A stretch of 64,000 bases of DNA from UBA4132 sp037133675 (GCA_037133675.1 JBAXNR010000011.1:1-64000), one strand, 5' to 3'; shown: positions 50,058-60,369, numbered from the stretch's first letter. The notes: generated from the sequence alone by a model not told the origin. Translations and numbers: made by a program.

Positions 50058-50988
50058 AAATAATCACGCATTAATGACAGGTTTATTTTTGTTGGTGCTA
50101 GCCATTATCACCGCTGTCATTATTTTTTGGATGGGGCATTTCGATAGAAAGCGGGATATTTACACTATTGCTACACGTGCGTCAGTGTCAGGGCTTAATC
50201 CGCAATCAACAGTATTCTTTCGTGGCATTGAGGTTGGTAAAGTCATCAGTGTGCAGTTTGATCCCAATGACTCAGGTATTATTTTGGTGCCGATTGAAGT
50301 TGATACCAAAATTGTACTCACCAAAGGCGTTTATGCAACCCTGCGCTTAAAAGGCGTGACGGGGTTAACTCAAATTGAATTAGCCGATGAAGGTAAAATT
50401 ACCGAACGCTTACCCGCTAATAACAGTGATACCGCTAATCGTATTCCTTTACGCCCTTCAATCACCGACAAATTATTAGACTCAGGTGAACGCTTGTTGG
50501 CAAAAGCCGATATTATAATGACGCGCTTGGATGGCTTATTAACTGATGAAAACACCGAAAATATCGGCGATATTTTGGGAAATCTAAAAACGCTCAGCCA
50601 AAAATTGAACGATTTGAATAAAAGTATCAATACCGCACTGGCAGGTGTTCCCGCCTTAACCCACGATGCCCAAGATACCTTAAAACACATCAATCATTTA
50701 ACCAATGAATTACAAACCTTAAGCAAAGAACTGCGCGTATTGAGCTTTAAAACAGGCAACTTTACCGATAAAGCAGGGCAGTTTGCGGATACGGGCAAAA
50801 ACATAGGCGATATGATGATGCAATCCACCTTACCCAAAATGAACACACTGCTAACAGAATTACAATCGACTTCACAACAGGTGAAAAGTACGGCTACCTT
50901 ACTAGAAAATAACCCCCAGTCACTGTTACTAGGGCCTAAGTCCTCAGAACCAGGACCAGGTGAAGCGGGTTATGAGGAGAGCAAATGA
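50050..50988 (+). CDS. MCE-domain (MlaD-like) protein
   Basis: A 312-residue protein anchored by one N-terminal helix (residues 9-29). An MCE domain follows at about 38-120 (ASVSGLNPQSTVFFRGIEVGKVISVQF and YATLRLKGVTGLTQIELAD). A long helical C-terminal part (LKTLSQKLNDLNKSINTAL, LKHINHLTNELQTLSKELR) is typical of PqiB/MlaD-like tunnel helices. The ATG at 50050 is favoured because it gives the anchor right after the start and overlaps the ATPase gene by eight bases. Periplasmic substrate-binding or lipid-shuttle component. Confidence 0.9.
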   Translation: MGRNNHALMTGLFLLVLAIITAVIIFWMGHFDRKRDIYTIATRASVSGLNPQSTVFFRGIEVGKVISVQFDPNDSGIILVPIEVDTKIVLTKGVYATLRLKGVTGLTQIELADEGKITERLPANNSDTANRIPLRPSITDKLLDSGERLLAKADIIMTRLDGLLTDENTENIGDILGNLKTLSQKLNDLNKSINTALAGVPALTHDAQDTLKHINHLTNELQTLSKELRVLSFKTGNFTDKAGQFADTGKNIGDMMMQSTLPKMNTLLTELQSTSQQVKSTATLLENNPQSLLLGPKSSEPGPGEAGYEESK

Positions 50989-51527
50989 AACACTTAGTTA
51001 TTGGGTTAATAATCCTGCTTAGCGCGGCGTGTAGTTTCACTAACAAGCAACCTGCACGGCATGATTTTGGTTTATATACTTTGCCAACAGGGACACAATC
51101 ACTGGAAAAATCAGAGGTTAGCATTGATTCACCCGCATGGCTTGCCAATGAATGTATTCAGTTTCGCTTACTTTATTCTGAACCCACACGGTTACGCTGT
51201 TACAGTTTAGATCAATGGATCGCGCCACCGTCCGAATTGTTTAAACAACAATTACAAACTAGCATGAACCCCACAAAACAGCGATTACAGATTCAACTAC
51301 TCAATTTTGAACAGCAATTCGATAGCCCGAAGCAAGCGCGAGTCGTGCTAGCTATGGTAGTTAATGCTTACCAGCCACAGAGCGATCGTCTTATTGCAAC
51401 GCAAATTTTTAAATTAGAACAGGCTAGCGCAAGCCCAGACGCGGCAGGAGCTGTGCTAGGATTTACACAATTAACGCGCCTAGCAACCGATAAAATTCAG
51501 CATTGGTTGATAAATTTAGCTAACTAA
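50985..51527 (+). CDS. ABC-type transport auxiliary lipoprotein
   Basis: A 180-residue outer-membrane or periplasmic lipoprotein. Signal MKHLVIGLIILLSAAC, with the lipobox LSAAC and Cys at residue 16. The rest matches the ABC_trans_aux/PqiC family (YTLPTG, IQFRLLYSEPTRLRCYSLDQW, RVVLAMVVNAYQPQSDRLI). The ATG overlaps the MCE stop by four bases. It completes a four-gene unit and probably docks the transporter to the outer membrane. Confidence 0.85.
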   Translation: MKHLVIGLIILLSAACSFTNKQPARHDFGLYTLPTGTQSLEKSEVSIDSPAWLANECIQFRLLYSEPTRLRCYSLDQWIAPPSELFKQQLQTSMNPTKQRLQIQLLNFEQQFDSPKQARVVLAMVVNAYQPQSDRLIATQIFKLEQASASPDAAGAVLGFTQLTRLATDKIQHWLINLAN

Positions 51528-51619
51528 ATTATTAACTATCGACAACAACTTGATTTTTGAAATACTACATTGGGTATAATTCCCAGTTAACACCTACAAA
51601 CCCTTATTAATGCACAGAT

Positions 51620-53506
51620 ATGTCCACATCCAGCACATCTCATTCTAAAAATCATCTAATACAAATGTCCCTAGGCGCGATAGGCGTAGTCTTTGGTGAT
51701 ATTGGTACTAGCCCGTTATATGCAGTTAAAGAAGTTTTTGGCGATCATTTACAGATTGATAGAATCCATGTATTAGGGGTGTTATCGCTGATTCTTTGGT
51801 CATTATCCTTAGTGGTTGCCATTAAATACGCCACCTTTATTATGCGAGCGAATAATAAAGGCGAAGGCGGAATCATGGCACTGATGTCCTTAGCGTTGAA
51901 CAGCTCCAAAGATTCGCTCAAACTTAAAGGCTTTATTTTGACCATTGGTTTATTTGGTGCTGCCTTATTTTATGGCGACGGCATTATCACGCCTGCTATT
52001 TCGGTATTAAGTGCGGTTGAAGGTTTGCAAATTGTAGCCCCTAAATCCAGTCATTATGTGCTACCCATTACTATTGCGGTACTGGGTGGCTTATTTGTTT
52101 TGCAAGCCAAGGGAACAGGAAAAGTCGGCATTTTATTTATGCCGATTATGTGTATTTGGTTTACGGTTCTTGCTGTTTTGGGAGTTATCAATATCCTTAA
52201 AGTACCCGATGTACTCATGGCAGTTAACCCCTATTATGCGGTACATTTATTAATTGAACTCGGATGGAAAGGTTTGTTAATTATGGGTTCGGTGGTGTTG
52301 GCAATCACAGGCGCGGAAGCATTATATGCAGATATGGGACATTTTGGTTTAAAGCCGATTCGTTATGCGTGGTTTGGTTTTGTGTTTCCCGCCCTGTTAC
52401 TGAATTATTTTGGACAAGGCGCGTTATTACTAGAGCATCCTGAAGCAGTAAAAAATCCATTTTATTTATTAGCTCCCCATTGGGCAATGTATCCGCTATT
52501 AGTATTGGCAACATTTGCCTCAGTAATTGCCTCGCAAGCCGTTATTTCAGGTGCGTTTTCGGTGACTAGGCAAGCGATACAATTAGGCTATTGTCCGCGC
52601 ATGAAAATCTTGCACACCTCAGGGCGAGAAATTGGACAAGTGTATTTGCCGACCGTTAACTGGTTATTGATGGTCTGCGTATTTGTTGTGGTATTGAGCT
52701 TTCAATCCTCATCCGCACTGGCTTCCGCTTACGGTATCGCGGTGACAGGGACGATGATTATCGATACCGTATTAGCGTTTATAGTCATCCAGAGACTATG
52801 GCAATGGAAAAAATCAACCAGTATTTTATTTTTAGCCACCTTTTTAACGGTCGATTTTTTATTTCTGTTTGCCAACAGTTTAAAAATTCCCACAGGCGGC
52901 TGGTTGCCGTTAGTAATAGGCGGGGTGTTATTTTTAATTATGACGACATGGATTAAAGGTCGTGCTTTACTTGCCAAGTATGCAGATGAAAATCGGGTAT
53001 TGTTTGAGGATTTAGAAGAAAAAGTTCTGCATCATCCAGCGGTTATCACCCAAGGTACGGCGGTTTATTTAGCCAAAACCCTGCATGGTGTGCCGCAAGT
53101 GTTTTTGCATAATTTTGAACATAACCATGTGCTGCATGAACAAATCATCGTGTTGACCATCGTCACCAAAGATGAACCTTATATCGATTATGAACACCGT
53201 ATCAAAATTCGTAATTTCGGTAAAAATCATAATTTTCACCGTATAAAATTTTATTACGGGTTTCAACAAGACCCTGATGTAAGACAAGATTTGGCTCTTT
53301 GTGCGAAAGCAGGTATCGATTTGGATTTTAATAACACCTCATTTTTTATTGGTAGTGAACAACTTACTTTCAAAAAAAGAACCCCGTTACCCGAATGGCG
53401 CAAATCCTTGTTTTTATTTTTATTTAACAATGCCGCCAGTGCGATAGACTTTTTTAGAATCCCTGTTGAGCGGGTGATCGAACTTGGTATTCGTATTGAT
53501 CTTTAA
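51620..53506 (+). CDS. kup: Kup potassium uptake protein
   Basis: A 628-residue K+ transporter of the KUP/HAK/KT family, close to the usual length (about 622). The N-terminal signature GVVFGDIGTSPLYAVKE lies near 18-34, and FIMRANNKGEGGIMAL near 72-87. FGAALFYGDGIITPAISVLSAVEGL follows near 112-136. Later ADMGHFGLKPIRYAWF, then about twelve helices in all and a hydrophilic C-terminal domain from about 455. Inner-membrane H+/K+ symport. It starts 92 bases after the lipoprotein gene and may have its own promoter. Confidence 0.95.
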   Translation: MSTSSTSHSKNHLIQMSLGAIGVVFGDIGTSPLYAVKEVFGDHLQIDRIHVLGVLSLILWSLSLVVAIKYATFIMRANNKGEGGIMALMSLALNSSKDSLKLKGFILTIGLFGAALFYGDGIITPAISVLSAVEGLQIVAPKSSHYVLPITIAVLGGLFVLQAKGTGKVGILFMPIMCIWFTVLAVLGVINILKVPDVLMAVNPYYAVHLLIELGWKGLLIMGSVVLAITGAEALYADMGHFGLKPIRYAWFGFVFPALLLNYFGQGALLLEHPEAVKNPFYLLAPHWAMYPLLVLATFASVIASQAVISGAFSVTRQAIQLGYCPRMKILHTSGREIGQVYLPTVNWLLMVCVFVVVLSFQSSSALASAYGIAVTGTMIIDTVLAFIVIQRLWQWKKSTSILFLATFLTVDFLFLFANSLKIPTGGWLPLVIGGVLFLIMTTWIKGRALLAKYADENRVLFEDLEEKVLHHPAVITQGTAVYLAKTLHGVPQVFLHNFEHNHVLHEQIIVLTIVTKDEPYIDYEHRIKIRNFGKNHNFHRIKFYYGFQQDPDVRQDLALCAKAGIDLDFNNTSFFIGSEQLTFKKRTPLPEWRKSLFLFLFNNAASAIDFFRIPVERVIELGIRIDL

Positions 53507-53527
53507 TTTAGACACAGACAACTCTCT

Positions 53528-56500
53528 ATGAATGTAATACATGGTGCGTGGGTTCCAAAAGACTCACAAGACTTTATTCAATCGGGCGATTTTTACCTGT
53601 GGGTGGAAAGTGATGACGTTAAACAGCGGGGTAAAATCCCACTACATCCACAGCACCTATCTGAAAAACACTGCTTAGAATTCTTAAAAACTGAGTTAAT
53701 GCTCAGCCCCATTAGTGCAGGGCAAGGCAGATTGCTGTCACTGCTTTTACCGACTGTTACAGATAAACCACTGCCATCACCTGAATTACAATCTGTTGAA
53801 GTAGACGAGACCATCATTTTACAAGATTGGCAGGTGTACGCTTATCCGTTATCCAAACCACTAAAAGCCATTAACAATATTCATTTTTTGTGTTGCTATC
53901 AGGTTATTAATAGCCATATCGGCAGTGATTTCTTATTCTGGTATTACTTTAGCCAATCGTTAAAACAACAAATACTTAAAGATCAGTATATTCCGCTACT
54001 ATTAAGCCGAAAATCGGGCAAAAATAATGAGTTGTATCGACGGTGGCAAGCGGTGTCCAGCAACTATGAGGGTTTGATACAAACAGCGATTACCCAAATG
54101 CCGCTGGCTTGTAGTCAACACTATCAACCTGAATCCTTGCTACGCCATTTTGCCGAAGTCGTCATTAATGAATTGCTTAGCACCGCTGCACTTGATATGC
54201 CGCAAGTGTTTACTAATAAAATTCGGCACGCTTTTTTGGATACCATGCTGTTGCAAAAACAAACAGCAAAGCCGCTTCAAACCTGTCAAAATCTGCCTGA
54301 TGACTATAAATACTGGCATCAATGGCAACAAAAACTATTGGGTACTGAGGCAAAAAGCAGCTTACAACTAGGCTTGCAATTGCTTGAAGCTGATCCAGAC
54401 AATGTTGATCAATGGCGTTTAGTGTTCTTTTTATCCTCACACCAAGACCCCTCGCTTAAATTAGATTTGGCTGATTTTTGGGCGCACAAAAAACACTTTT
54501 ATAAAATGCTACAGTCGCAGTTCGGCGACACGATTGAACAGCAGATATTAGTTAATTTAGCCCAGGCTGCTAGTATTTATGCAAAATTATGGCAAGGCAT
54601 GGAAGATAGCGAACCCAGTCACGTTCTGCTTGATTTGAATGAAGCCTTTGAATTTTTGAAAGAAAGCGCGTGGATATTGGAAGATGCTGGTTTTAAAATT
54701 ATTATTCCCGCATGGCTAACGCCTAAAGGTCGTCGCCGTGCAAAAATTCGTTTGCGTAGTTCTGGAAAAAGTAAATCGGTGACCGCCAGTGCAGGTGGCT
54801 ATTTTTCGATGAGTACACTGACCGATTACCAATACCAGCTTGCCATCGGTGATGAAGCCTTAAGCCCTGAAGAATGGCAACAGCTAGTCGATAGTAAAGC
54901 CCCATTGATTCATTTTCGTGGTCAATGGATGGAGCTAGACCGCGATAAAATGCAGGAAATGCTGATATTGTTGCAGCAACAAAATGACAATCCACCAGAG
55001 CTGTCAGTTGCTGACTTATTGAAAAAGATCGCCGAACAAGCCGATGAATTTGAACTGGACAGCCAAGACAGTCTGGCACTTATGTTGGCAAAATTATCCG
55101 ATGATAGCCAATTAGAGCCGATAGCCAATCCTGAACAACTCAAGGCAGAACTGCGAGAATATCAAAAACGCGGTGTGGCATGGTTGTGTTATTTGGAAAG
55201 CTTGGGCTTAAACGGTTGTTTAGCCGATGACATGGGGTTAGGGAAAACCATGCAGGTTATTAGCCTGTTAATTTTAGAACGCGAACAAAATCAGCCCGCG
55301 CCAACTTTATTGATTGCTCCTACTTCTGTCATCGGCAACTGGCAAAAAGAAATTGAAAAATTTGCCCCGCATTTAACGACGTTGATTCATCACGGCAGTG
55401 ATCGTGAACAGAATGTCGAAGCTTTTAAGCAACTATGTACACAACATGATTTATTGATTACTTCTTACACACTGGCGCGTAAAGACAGCAAATTACTGGG
55501 CGCGTTACACTGGCGGCGAATTGTTCTCGATGAAGCGCAAAACATCAAAAATCCTAAAGCCGCGCAAACCACCGCTATTTTAAAGCTCAGTGCCGATTCC
55601 CGTTTAGCGTTGACAGGTACGCCCGTAGAAAACCGTTTAATGGATTTATGGTCGATTTTTAACTTTCTGAATCCAAACTATTTAGGCAAACAAGCGCAAT
55701 TTCGCAAAATTTACGAGTTACCCATACAGCGTGATAATGATCCAATTCAATCAACAATCTTGAAAAAACTTATCCAGCCGTTTATTTTACGGCGATTAAA
55801 AACCGATAAAAATATCATCAAAGACCTACCCGACAAAATCGATAACAAGGTTTATTGTAATCTCAGCAAAGAACAAGCTTCCTTGTATGAAGTCGTAGTT
55901 AAAGACGTGGTCGCGCAATTGGAAGATTCTGAGGGTATTCAACGACAAGGCTTAATGCTTTCCACCTTGATGAAACTCAAACAAATCTGCAATCATCCGA
56001 TGCAGTTTTTACAAGATGGTAGTGCTTTTACACCTGAGCGTTCGCACAAACTGGAACGGTTTAGCGAAATGCTTGAAGAAGCCATGCAGGAAGGCGATAG
56101 CGTCTTAGTCTTTACCCAATTTACCGAAATAGCCGAACAACTGGAACGCTATCTGGCAAAAGAAAAACGCTACAAAACCCATTATTTACATGGCGGTACA
56201 CCGCGAGCAAAACGCGAATTGATGATTGCTGATTTTCAAAACCCAGACTCAGGTGCGGCGGCGTTTATTTTATCGCTCAAAGCGGGCGGTGTCGGTATCA
56301 CCTTAACCCAAGCCAATCATGTGTTTCATTTTGACCGTTGGTGGAATCCAGCCGTTGAAAACCAAGCTACAGACCGCGCTTTTCGTATTGGTCAGAAAAA
56401 AAATGTTTTCGTGCATAAATTCATCACCTTAGGCACCTTAGAAGAACGCATCGACCTTATGATTAGTGACAAGCAAAAAATGGCGGATAGCATCGTTGGC

Positions 56501-56587
56501 AATGATGAAAGTTGGCTAACCAAGCTCGATAATCAAGCATTTAAAGAACTAATCGCCCTCAATAAACGCAGCATTATGGAAAACTGA
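53528..56587 (+). CDS. SNF2-family DNA helicase/translocase
   Basis: A 1019-residue protein. An N-terminal region of about 530 residues carries a bacterial SNF2-associated domain (FEFLKESAWILEDAGFKIIIPAW near 375-397). The SNF2 motor follows: motif I DDMGLGKTMQ near 565, DEAQ box LDEAQNIKNPKAAQ near 667, LTGTPVENRLMDLWSIFNFLNP near 695, then helicase C domain LHGGTPRAKRELMI near 890, LKAGGVGITLTQANHVFHFDRWWNPAVENQATDRAFRIGQ near 918-957. It uses ATP to move on DNA and possibly to displace proteins or RNA polymerase. The following gene encodes a SWIM-finger protein one base later. Helicase: sure. Process: unknown. Confidence 0.93.
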   Translation: MNVIHGAWVPKDSQDFIQSGDFYLWVESDDVKQRGKIPLHPQHLSEKHCLEFLKTELMLSPISAGQGRLLSLLLPTVTDKPLPSPELQSVEVDETIILQDWQVYAYPLSKPLKAINNIHFLCCYQVINSHIGSDFLFWYYFSQSLKQQILKDQYIPLLLSRKSGKNNELYRRWQAVSSNYEGLIQTAITQMPLACSQHYQPESLLRHFAEVVINELLSTAALDMPQVFTNKIRHAFLDTMLLQKQTAKPLQTCQNLPDDYKYWHQWQQKLLGTEAKSSLQLGLQLLEADPDNVDQWRLVFFLSSHQDPSLKLDLADFWAHKKHFYKMLQSQFGDTIEQQILVNLAQAASIYAKLWQGMEDSEPSHVLLDLNEAFEFLKESAWILEDAGFKIIIPAWLTPKGRRRAKIRLRSSGKSKSVTASAGGYFSMSTLTDYQYQLAIGDEALSPEEWQQLVDSKAPLIHFRGQWMELDRDKMQEMLILLQQQNDNPPELSVADLLKKIAEQADEFELDSQDSLALMLAKLSDDSQLEPIANPEQLKAELREYQKRGVAWLCYLESLGLNGCLADDMGLGKTMQVISLLILEREQNQPAPTLLIAPTSVIGNWQKEIEKFAPHLTTLIHHGSDREQNVEAFKQLCTQHDLLITSYTLARKDSKLLGALHWRRIVLDEAQNIKNPKAAQTTAILKLSADSRLALTGTPVENRLMDLWSIFNFLNPNYLGKQAQFRKIYELPIQRDNDPIQSTILKKLIQPFILRRLKTDKNIIKDLPDKIDNKVYCNLSKEQASLYEVVVKDVVAQLEDSEGIQRQGLMLSTLMKLKQICNHPMQFLQDGSAFTPERSHKLERFSEMLEEAMQEGDSVLVFTQFTEIAEQLERYLAKEKRYKTHYLHGGTPRAKRELMIADFQNPDSGAAAFILSLKAGGVGITLTQANHVFHFDRWWNPAVENQATDRAFRIGQKKNVFVHKFITLGTLEERIDLMISDKQKMADSIVGNDESWLTKLDNQAFKELIALNKRSIMEN

Positions 56588-56588
56588 C

Positions 56589-57431
56589 ATGAGCAAATAT
56601 GCAAAAACGTGGTGGGGACAACGATTTATTGAAGCTCTGGAAGACTTTACCGACAGAGGACGTTTGCAACGCGGTCGTTCTTATTCCTCCGATAACCGTA
56701 TCAAACAATGGCTACTAAAAGACGGTAAAGTGAACGCCCAAATACGCGGTAACGTCAATCCCTATTTTGGTGTTTATAAGGAACCGACCTATAAAGTCAG
56801 TGTGCAAATGAGCCATTTATCCGAAGCACAATGGAAAAAAATTATTCAAAAACTCAGTCAAAAAGCCAGTTTTATCTCTCGACTATTATTGAATGAAATT
56901 CCAGAAAACATTGAAACTGTGTTTGAAAGTGTCGGCACGCACCTACTGCCCAATGATTACAAAGATTTTAAAGTAAGCTGTGATTGCCCTGATTATGCCG
57001 TTCCCTGTAAACATATCGCGGGCATTTGCTATCGTCTAGCAGAAATCATGGACAATGATCCTTTTCTATTATTTGAAATGCGCGGCTTAGCTCCTGAAAA
57101 ACTATTGCAACAATTAGCCAACACACCATTAGGAAAAATATTAAGTGATGCGAAAAGCAACGCCACCGTTGAATTAACGCCAGTGAATAGTTTTTACACG
57201 CGCCCGCTACTCGTTACCAATCCCCCACAACACATCAACCTAAATAACTTTTGGCATGGACAACAACCCTTACCCAAAAGCATAGAACCCAGCACACCTG
57301 CAATAGTCCCCGCTATGCTCATTAAAAAAGGCGGCGATTTCCCCGCATTTTGGCAAAAACAAAGCTCATTTATTGAAGTCATGGAAGATTTTTATTCCAG
57401 AATGCGTAAGAATGCGTTAAAAGAACTGTGA
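56589..57431 (+). CDS. SWIM zinc-finger protein
   Basis: A 280-residue protein with a SWIM zinc finger: CDCPDYAVPCKHIAG near 130-145 (CxCx-n-CxH). It begins KYAKTWWGQRFIEALEDF, a usual beginning of SNF2-linked SWIM proteins. RGLAPEKLLQQL is also typical. It likely binds DNA or protein. The ATG lies one base after the SNF2 stop. It is presumably a partner in one complex. Confidence 0.9.
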   Translation: MSKYAKTWWGQRFIEALEDFTDRGRLQRGRSYSSDNRIKQWLLKDGKVNAQIRGNVNPYFGVYKEPTYKVSVQMSHLSEAQWKKIIQKLSQKASFISRLLLNEIPENIETVFESVGTHLLPNDYKDFKVSCDCPDYAVPCKHIAGICYRLAEIMDNDPFLLFEMRGLAPEKLLQQLANTPLGKILSDAKSNATVELTPVNSFYTRPLLVTNPPQHINLNNFWHGQQPLPKSIEPSTPAIVPAMLIKKGGDFPAFWQKQSSFIEVMEDFYSRMRKNALKEL

Positions 57432-57735
57432 TTTGAAGTAGCAAGTAGCCCAAGTAAACACTATGAATTTTTAGCGTCCAATTACCAGATAAAATTTAAC
57501 ATTGTATTCAAACTGGTTTAGCGATACGTTATCGACGGTTTAAGAACACACCGAATAATTAATGAAGCAGCGAGTATTGGCAAAAACCTGGACAACGTAG
57601 AAATGGAGAATAATCACATCATAATACTCTGAGCTTTAATTCCTTTGCCTCCTAATTTTAAGGTCAGGAGTAAAACTAAAGTTTGACGGGGGATTCTTAT
57701 GCCAACTCGATAATAACTTTAGTAGAGGATGTGTT
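57432..57735. other. Intergenic region upstream of peroxidase operon
   Basis: About 300 AT-rich bases with no gene seen. It presumably holds the promoter of the following two genes. No operator could be recognised. Confidence 0.5.
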
Positions 57736-59028
57736 ATGCAACAGAACCCTATGACGGTGATAACGGCAATCAAGCCCGATTCACTGCAAGCGTTAACAGA
57801 TTATCTGAAGCCAATTGGCAAAGATATAAAGAAAAATGACGTTATTCAATTTTCCAATTATCAGCAACTACATTACTGTAGTTTTTTTATTATTCCCAGC
57901 AATCATCCGTCAGGCAACCTATCTGCTACGCCTGCTTTATTGGTTTTTGAAGCCAATATTGACGGTGAGGTCAGTACTTTTATCAACGACTTAATTAACG
58001 ACAATTCGGTATTTATGAATACCGTTTATGGTTATTGTCAGGATTATCAAGATAATGCCCACCTAGGCTCTTATTTGCTTAGTCATGATTACGGCGCGAA
58101 TGCCTTTTATGTCGCCCATCCTGGACAAGCTCGCAATGTCATTTATGAGCAACAACAATTGCGCAAAGACATTGAACAGTATGTTGATGCTAACCGTTCT
58201 ACGCTGGTGGAACAGCCCGAAAAAATACGCGAGACTATCGCTAATCATTTTTCTTCTACCAGCAAACCCAAACCACAACCCTTTTTAAACAGCAATGGCG
58301 ACATGATTTTCAAAGCCATATTAGCCGTGTTGGTATTAACCTTATTGGGTGGGCTATTTGGTTTCTTGGGGTCAATAGCGCAAACAATAGCAATCGCTGT
58401 GTTAGTGTTGGCTGCTGTCTATGCGATAGTGCTACGTTCACATGAATCTAGCGATAAGCAAGACAGTAGACCGTGGGAATCGCCCAATGTCAGTGCCGTT
58501 CAAGATGTCGAAGATCGTCAGTTACAAAATCATTTGACCAGTGTAATTGAAATTAAATCAGGCTTTTTTCGGTTACTGACTCTAAAAATTGTGCTGTTTG
58601 GTATCAATCTAGTTGCCAAATTGGTGGCGACTAAAGGTGATCTTAGCGGTATCGTCACCATTCATTTTGCCCGTTGGGTCATTCTACCCGATAAAAAACG
58701 TCTATTGTTTATGAGCAATTATGACGGCAGTTGGGAAAATTATCTGGGTGAGTTTATCGATCATGCTAGCCAAGGGCTAACAGCCGTATGGACTAACACC
58801 CAATTGGGTGAAAATCGCGGCTTTCCAGATACCAAGTGGCTATTTTTACAAGGAGGTTCACGCGATGAACAACGCTTTAAAGCCTTTGCCCGCAACAGTC
58901 AGCTAGCCGAATTGATTTGGTACAGTGCCTATCCCGATTTATCGGTTAAAAATATTGGCAATAACCGTAGTAGTCACGAAGGGCTATTCTCTTCTTCCAA
59001 TCTGGCTGCTTGGCTTAAATGCTTATAA
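57736..59028 (+). CDS. Membrane-anchored protein of DyP-peroxidase operon
   Basis: A 430-residue protein with no recognised enzymatic motif. GAGG lies a few bases before the ATG. The N-terminal half is soluble (VITAIKPDSLQALTDYL at about 8-24 looks like a small ferredoxin-like fold). Two helices follow at about 193-237 (FKAILAVLVLTLLGGLFGFL, QTIAIAVLVLAAVYAIV). The C-terminal half contains VTIHFARWVILPDKKRLLFMSNYDGSWENYLGEFID, near 311-347, a pattern that recurs beside bacterial DyP peroxidases. It ends 12 bases before the peroxidase. It may hold the peroxidase at the membrane; inferred. Confidence 0.7.
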   Translation: MQQNPMTVITAIKPDSLQALTDYLKPIGKDIKKNDVIQFSNYQQLHYCSFFIIPSNHPSGNLSATPALLVFEANIDGEVSTFINDLINDNSVFMNTVYGYCQDYQDNAHLGSYLLSHDYGANAFYVAHPGQARNVIYEQQQLRKDIEQYVDANRSTLVEQPEKIRETIANHFSSTSKPKPQPFLNSNGDMIFKAILAVLVLTLLGGLFGFLGSIAQTIAIAVLVLAAVYAIVLRSHESSDKQDSRPWESPNVSAVQDVEDRQLQNHLTSVIEIKSGFFRLLTLKIVLFGINLVAKLVATKGDLSGIVTIHFARWVILPDKKRLLFMSNYDGSWENYLGEFIDHASQGLTAVWTNTQLGENRGFPDTKWLFLQGGSRDEQRFKAFARNSQLAELIWYSAYPDLSVKNIGNNRSSHEGLFSSSNLAAWLKCL

Positions 59029-59040
59029 AGGACATTGACA

Positions 59041-60369
59041 ATGACAACCCTCAATTTACAAGACGTACAAGGCATCGTGTTTAGTGGTTATAACAAATAC
59101 ATGAGCTGTTCCAGTTATTATTTGCTGCAAATCAATGATGCAAAAAAAACCAAAGCATGGTTAAAAAACCTGCTTGCTCAAGGTCAAATCACTCACGGCG
59201 AAGATAAAGCCACCGACAGCACAGAAAATCGCTTGAACTTAGCGATTAGCTATTCAGGGCTGGAAAAACTACAACTCGATGAAGCCAGCTTGAACAGTTT
59301 TGAACGCTCTTATCGTGAAGGAATGTACTCGGCACACCGCTCAACGCTATTAGGCGATCAAGATGATGATGCCCCTGAACAATGGCTATGGGGCAATAAG
59401 ACCAATAGCGTGGACGTGTTAGTGCTATTATTTTCTAAGGATGCCAGCATTCATGCTGCCAGTCAGAAACAACACCAAGCCGCTTTTAAAAAGGCAGGGC
59501 TTAGCATCGTTTGGCATTTGGACGCTGGTGAAAAAAGACAAGATGCTGACGGTTTTGCCGTAGAACATTTTGGTTTTGCCGATGGTATTTCTGATCCGAT
59601 CGTAGAAGGTTTTCCAACTGCTAGTGGCGCAGCAGCAATAGCAACGGGGGAATTTTTATTAGGTTATCCCAATCAATATGACGGTAAATTAACCCAAATC
59701 CCAATCAGTGAACAGTTTGGTACTAACGGGACTTACCTAGTATTGCGCCAGTTAAAACAAGATGTTGCCGCGTTTTGGACATTCATGGATGAAGAAGCGG
59801 CACGACAAGGTATTACTGCCGATTATCTCGCTGCTAAAATGGTTGGACGTTGGCAAAGTGGCACGTTAGTAGAACCTAATCAAGACACCGATCCTAAAAC
59901 TGTCAGTAACGACTTTGATTTCAGCAAAGACCCTGACGGTAAAGGTTGCCCGTTCGGCGCACATATTCGTAGAGCCAATCCAAGAGCAGTTGGACTAGGC
60001 ACTAGCGATGCGGAATCACTGACCGTAGCCAATCGTCATCGTCTGTTGCGCCGTGGTCGTAGTTACGGCAAGGCACTGGAAAATCCCAGAAGCGATGACG
60101 GTCAAGAACGCGGCTTAGTATTCATCTGCCTAAACGCCAACATCGAACGACAATTTGAATTTGTGCAACACACTTGGATAAACAACGTCAAATTTGCAGG
60201 TTTATATGATGAAGACGATCCATTAATTGGTCGTGTCGGCAATTTCACCATCCCAGATGAACCGCTACGGCGACGAGTATGCGGTTTTCAACAATTCGTT
60301 TCTACACGAGGCGGTGGTTATTTCTTTTTACCTAGTCTTAGCGCGTTGGGGATATTGAGCAATTCTTAA
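59041..60369 (+). CDS. DyP-type peroxidase
   Basis: A 442-residue heme peroxidase of the dye-decolourising family. The ATG at 59041 is preferred over the TTG at 59035 because AAGGA lies eight bases upstream. The family motif GxxDG appears as FGFADGISDP near 180-189, with its catalytic Asp. The heme-ligand region is CPFGAHIRRANPRA near 301-314, with the proximal His in AHIRR. RRGRSYG and LVFICLNANIERQFEFVQHTW are also conserved. No signal peptide, so cytoplasmic or bound to its membrane partner. No encapsulin gene nearby. Substrate unknown. Confidence 0.9.
   Translation: MTTLNLQDVQGIVFSGYNKYMSCSSYYLLQINDAKKTKAWLKNLLAQGQITHGEDKATDSTENRLNLAISYSGLEKLQLDEASLNSFERSYREGMYSAHRSTLLGDQDDDAPEQWLWGNKTNSVDVLVLLFSKDASIHAASQKQHQAAFKKAGLSIVWHLDAGEKRQDADGFAVEHFGFADGISDPIVEGFPTASGAAAIATGEFLLGYPNQYDGKLTQIPISEQFGTNGTYLVLRQLKQDVAAFWTFMDEEAARQGITADYLAAKMVGRWQSGTLVEPNQDTDPKTVSNDFDFSKDPDGKGCPFGAHIRRANPRAVGLGTSDAESLTVANRHRLLRRGRSYGKALENPRSDDGQERGLVFICLNANIERQFEFVQHTWINNVKFAGLYDEDDPLIGRVGNFTIPDEPLRRRVCGFQQFVSTRGGGYFFLPSLSALGILSNS

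Noticed and set aside
59041..60369. Encapsulated DyP cargo
   Set aside because: No encapsulin gene nearby and no recognisable cargo-loading peptide at the C-terminus (it ends SALGILSNS).
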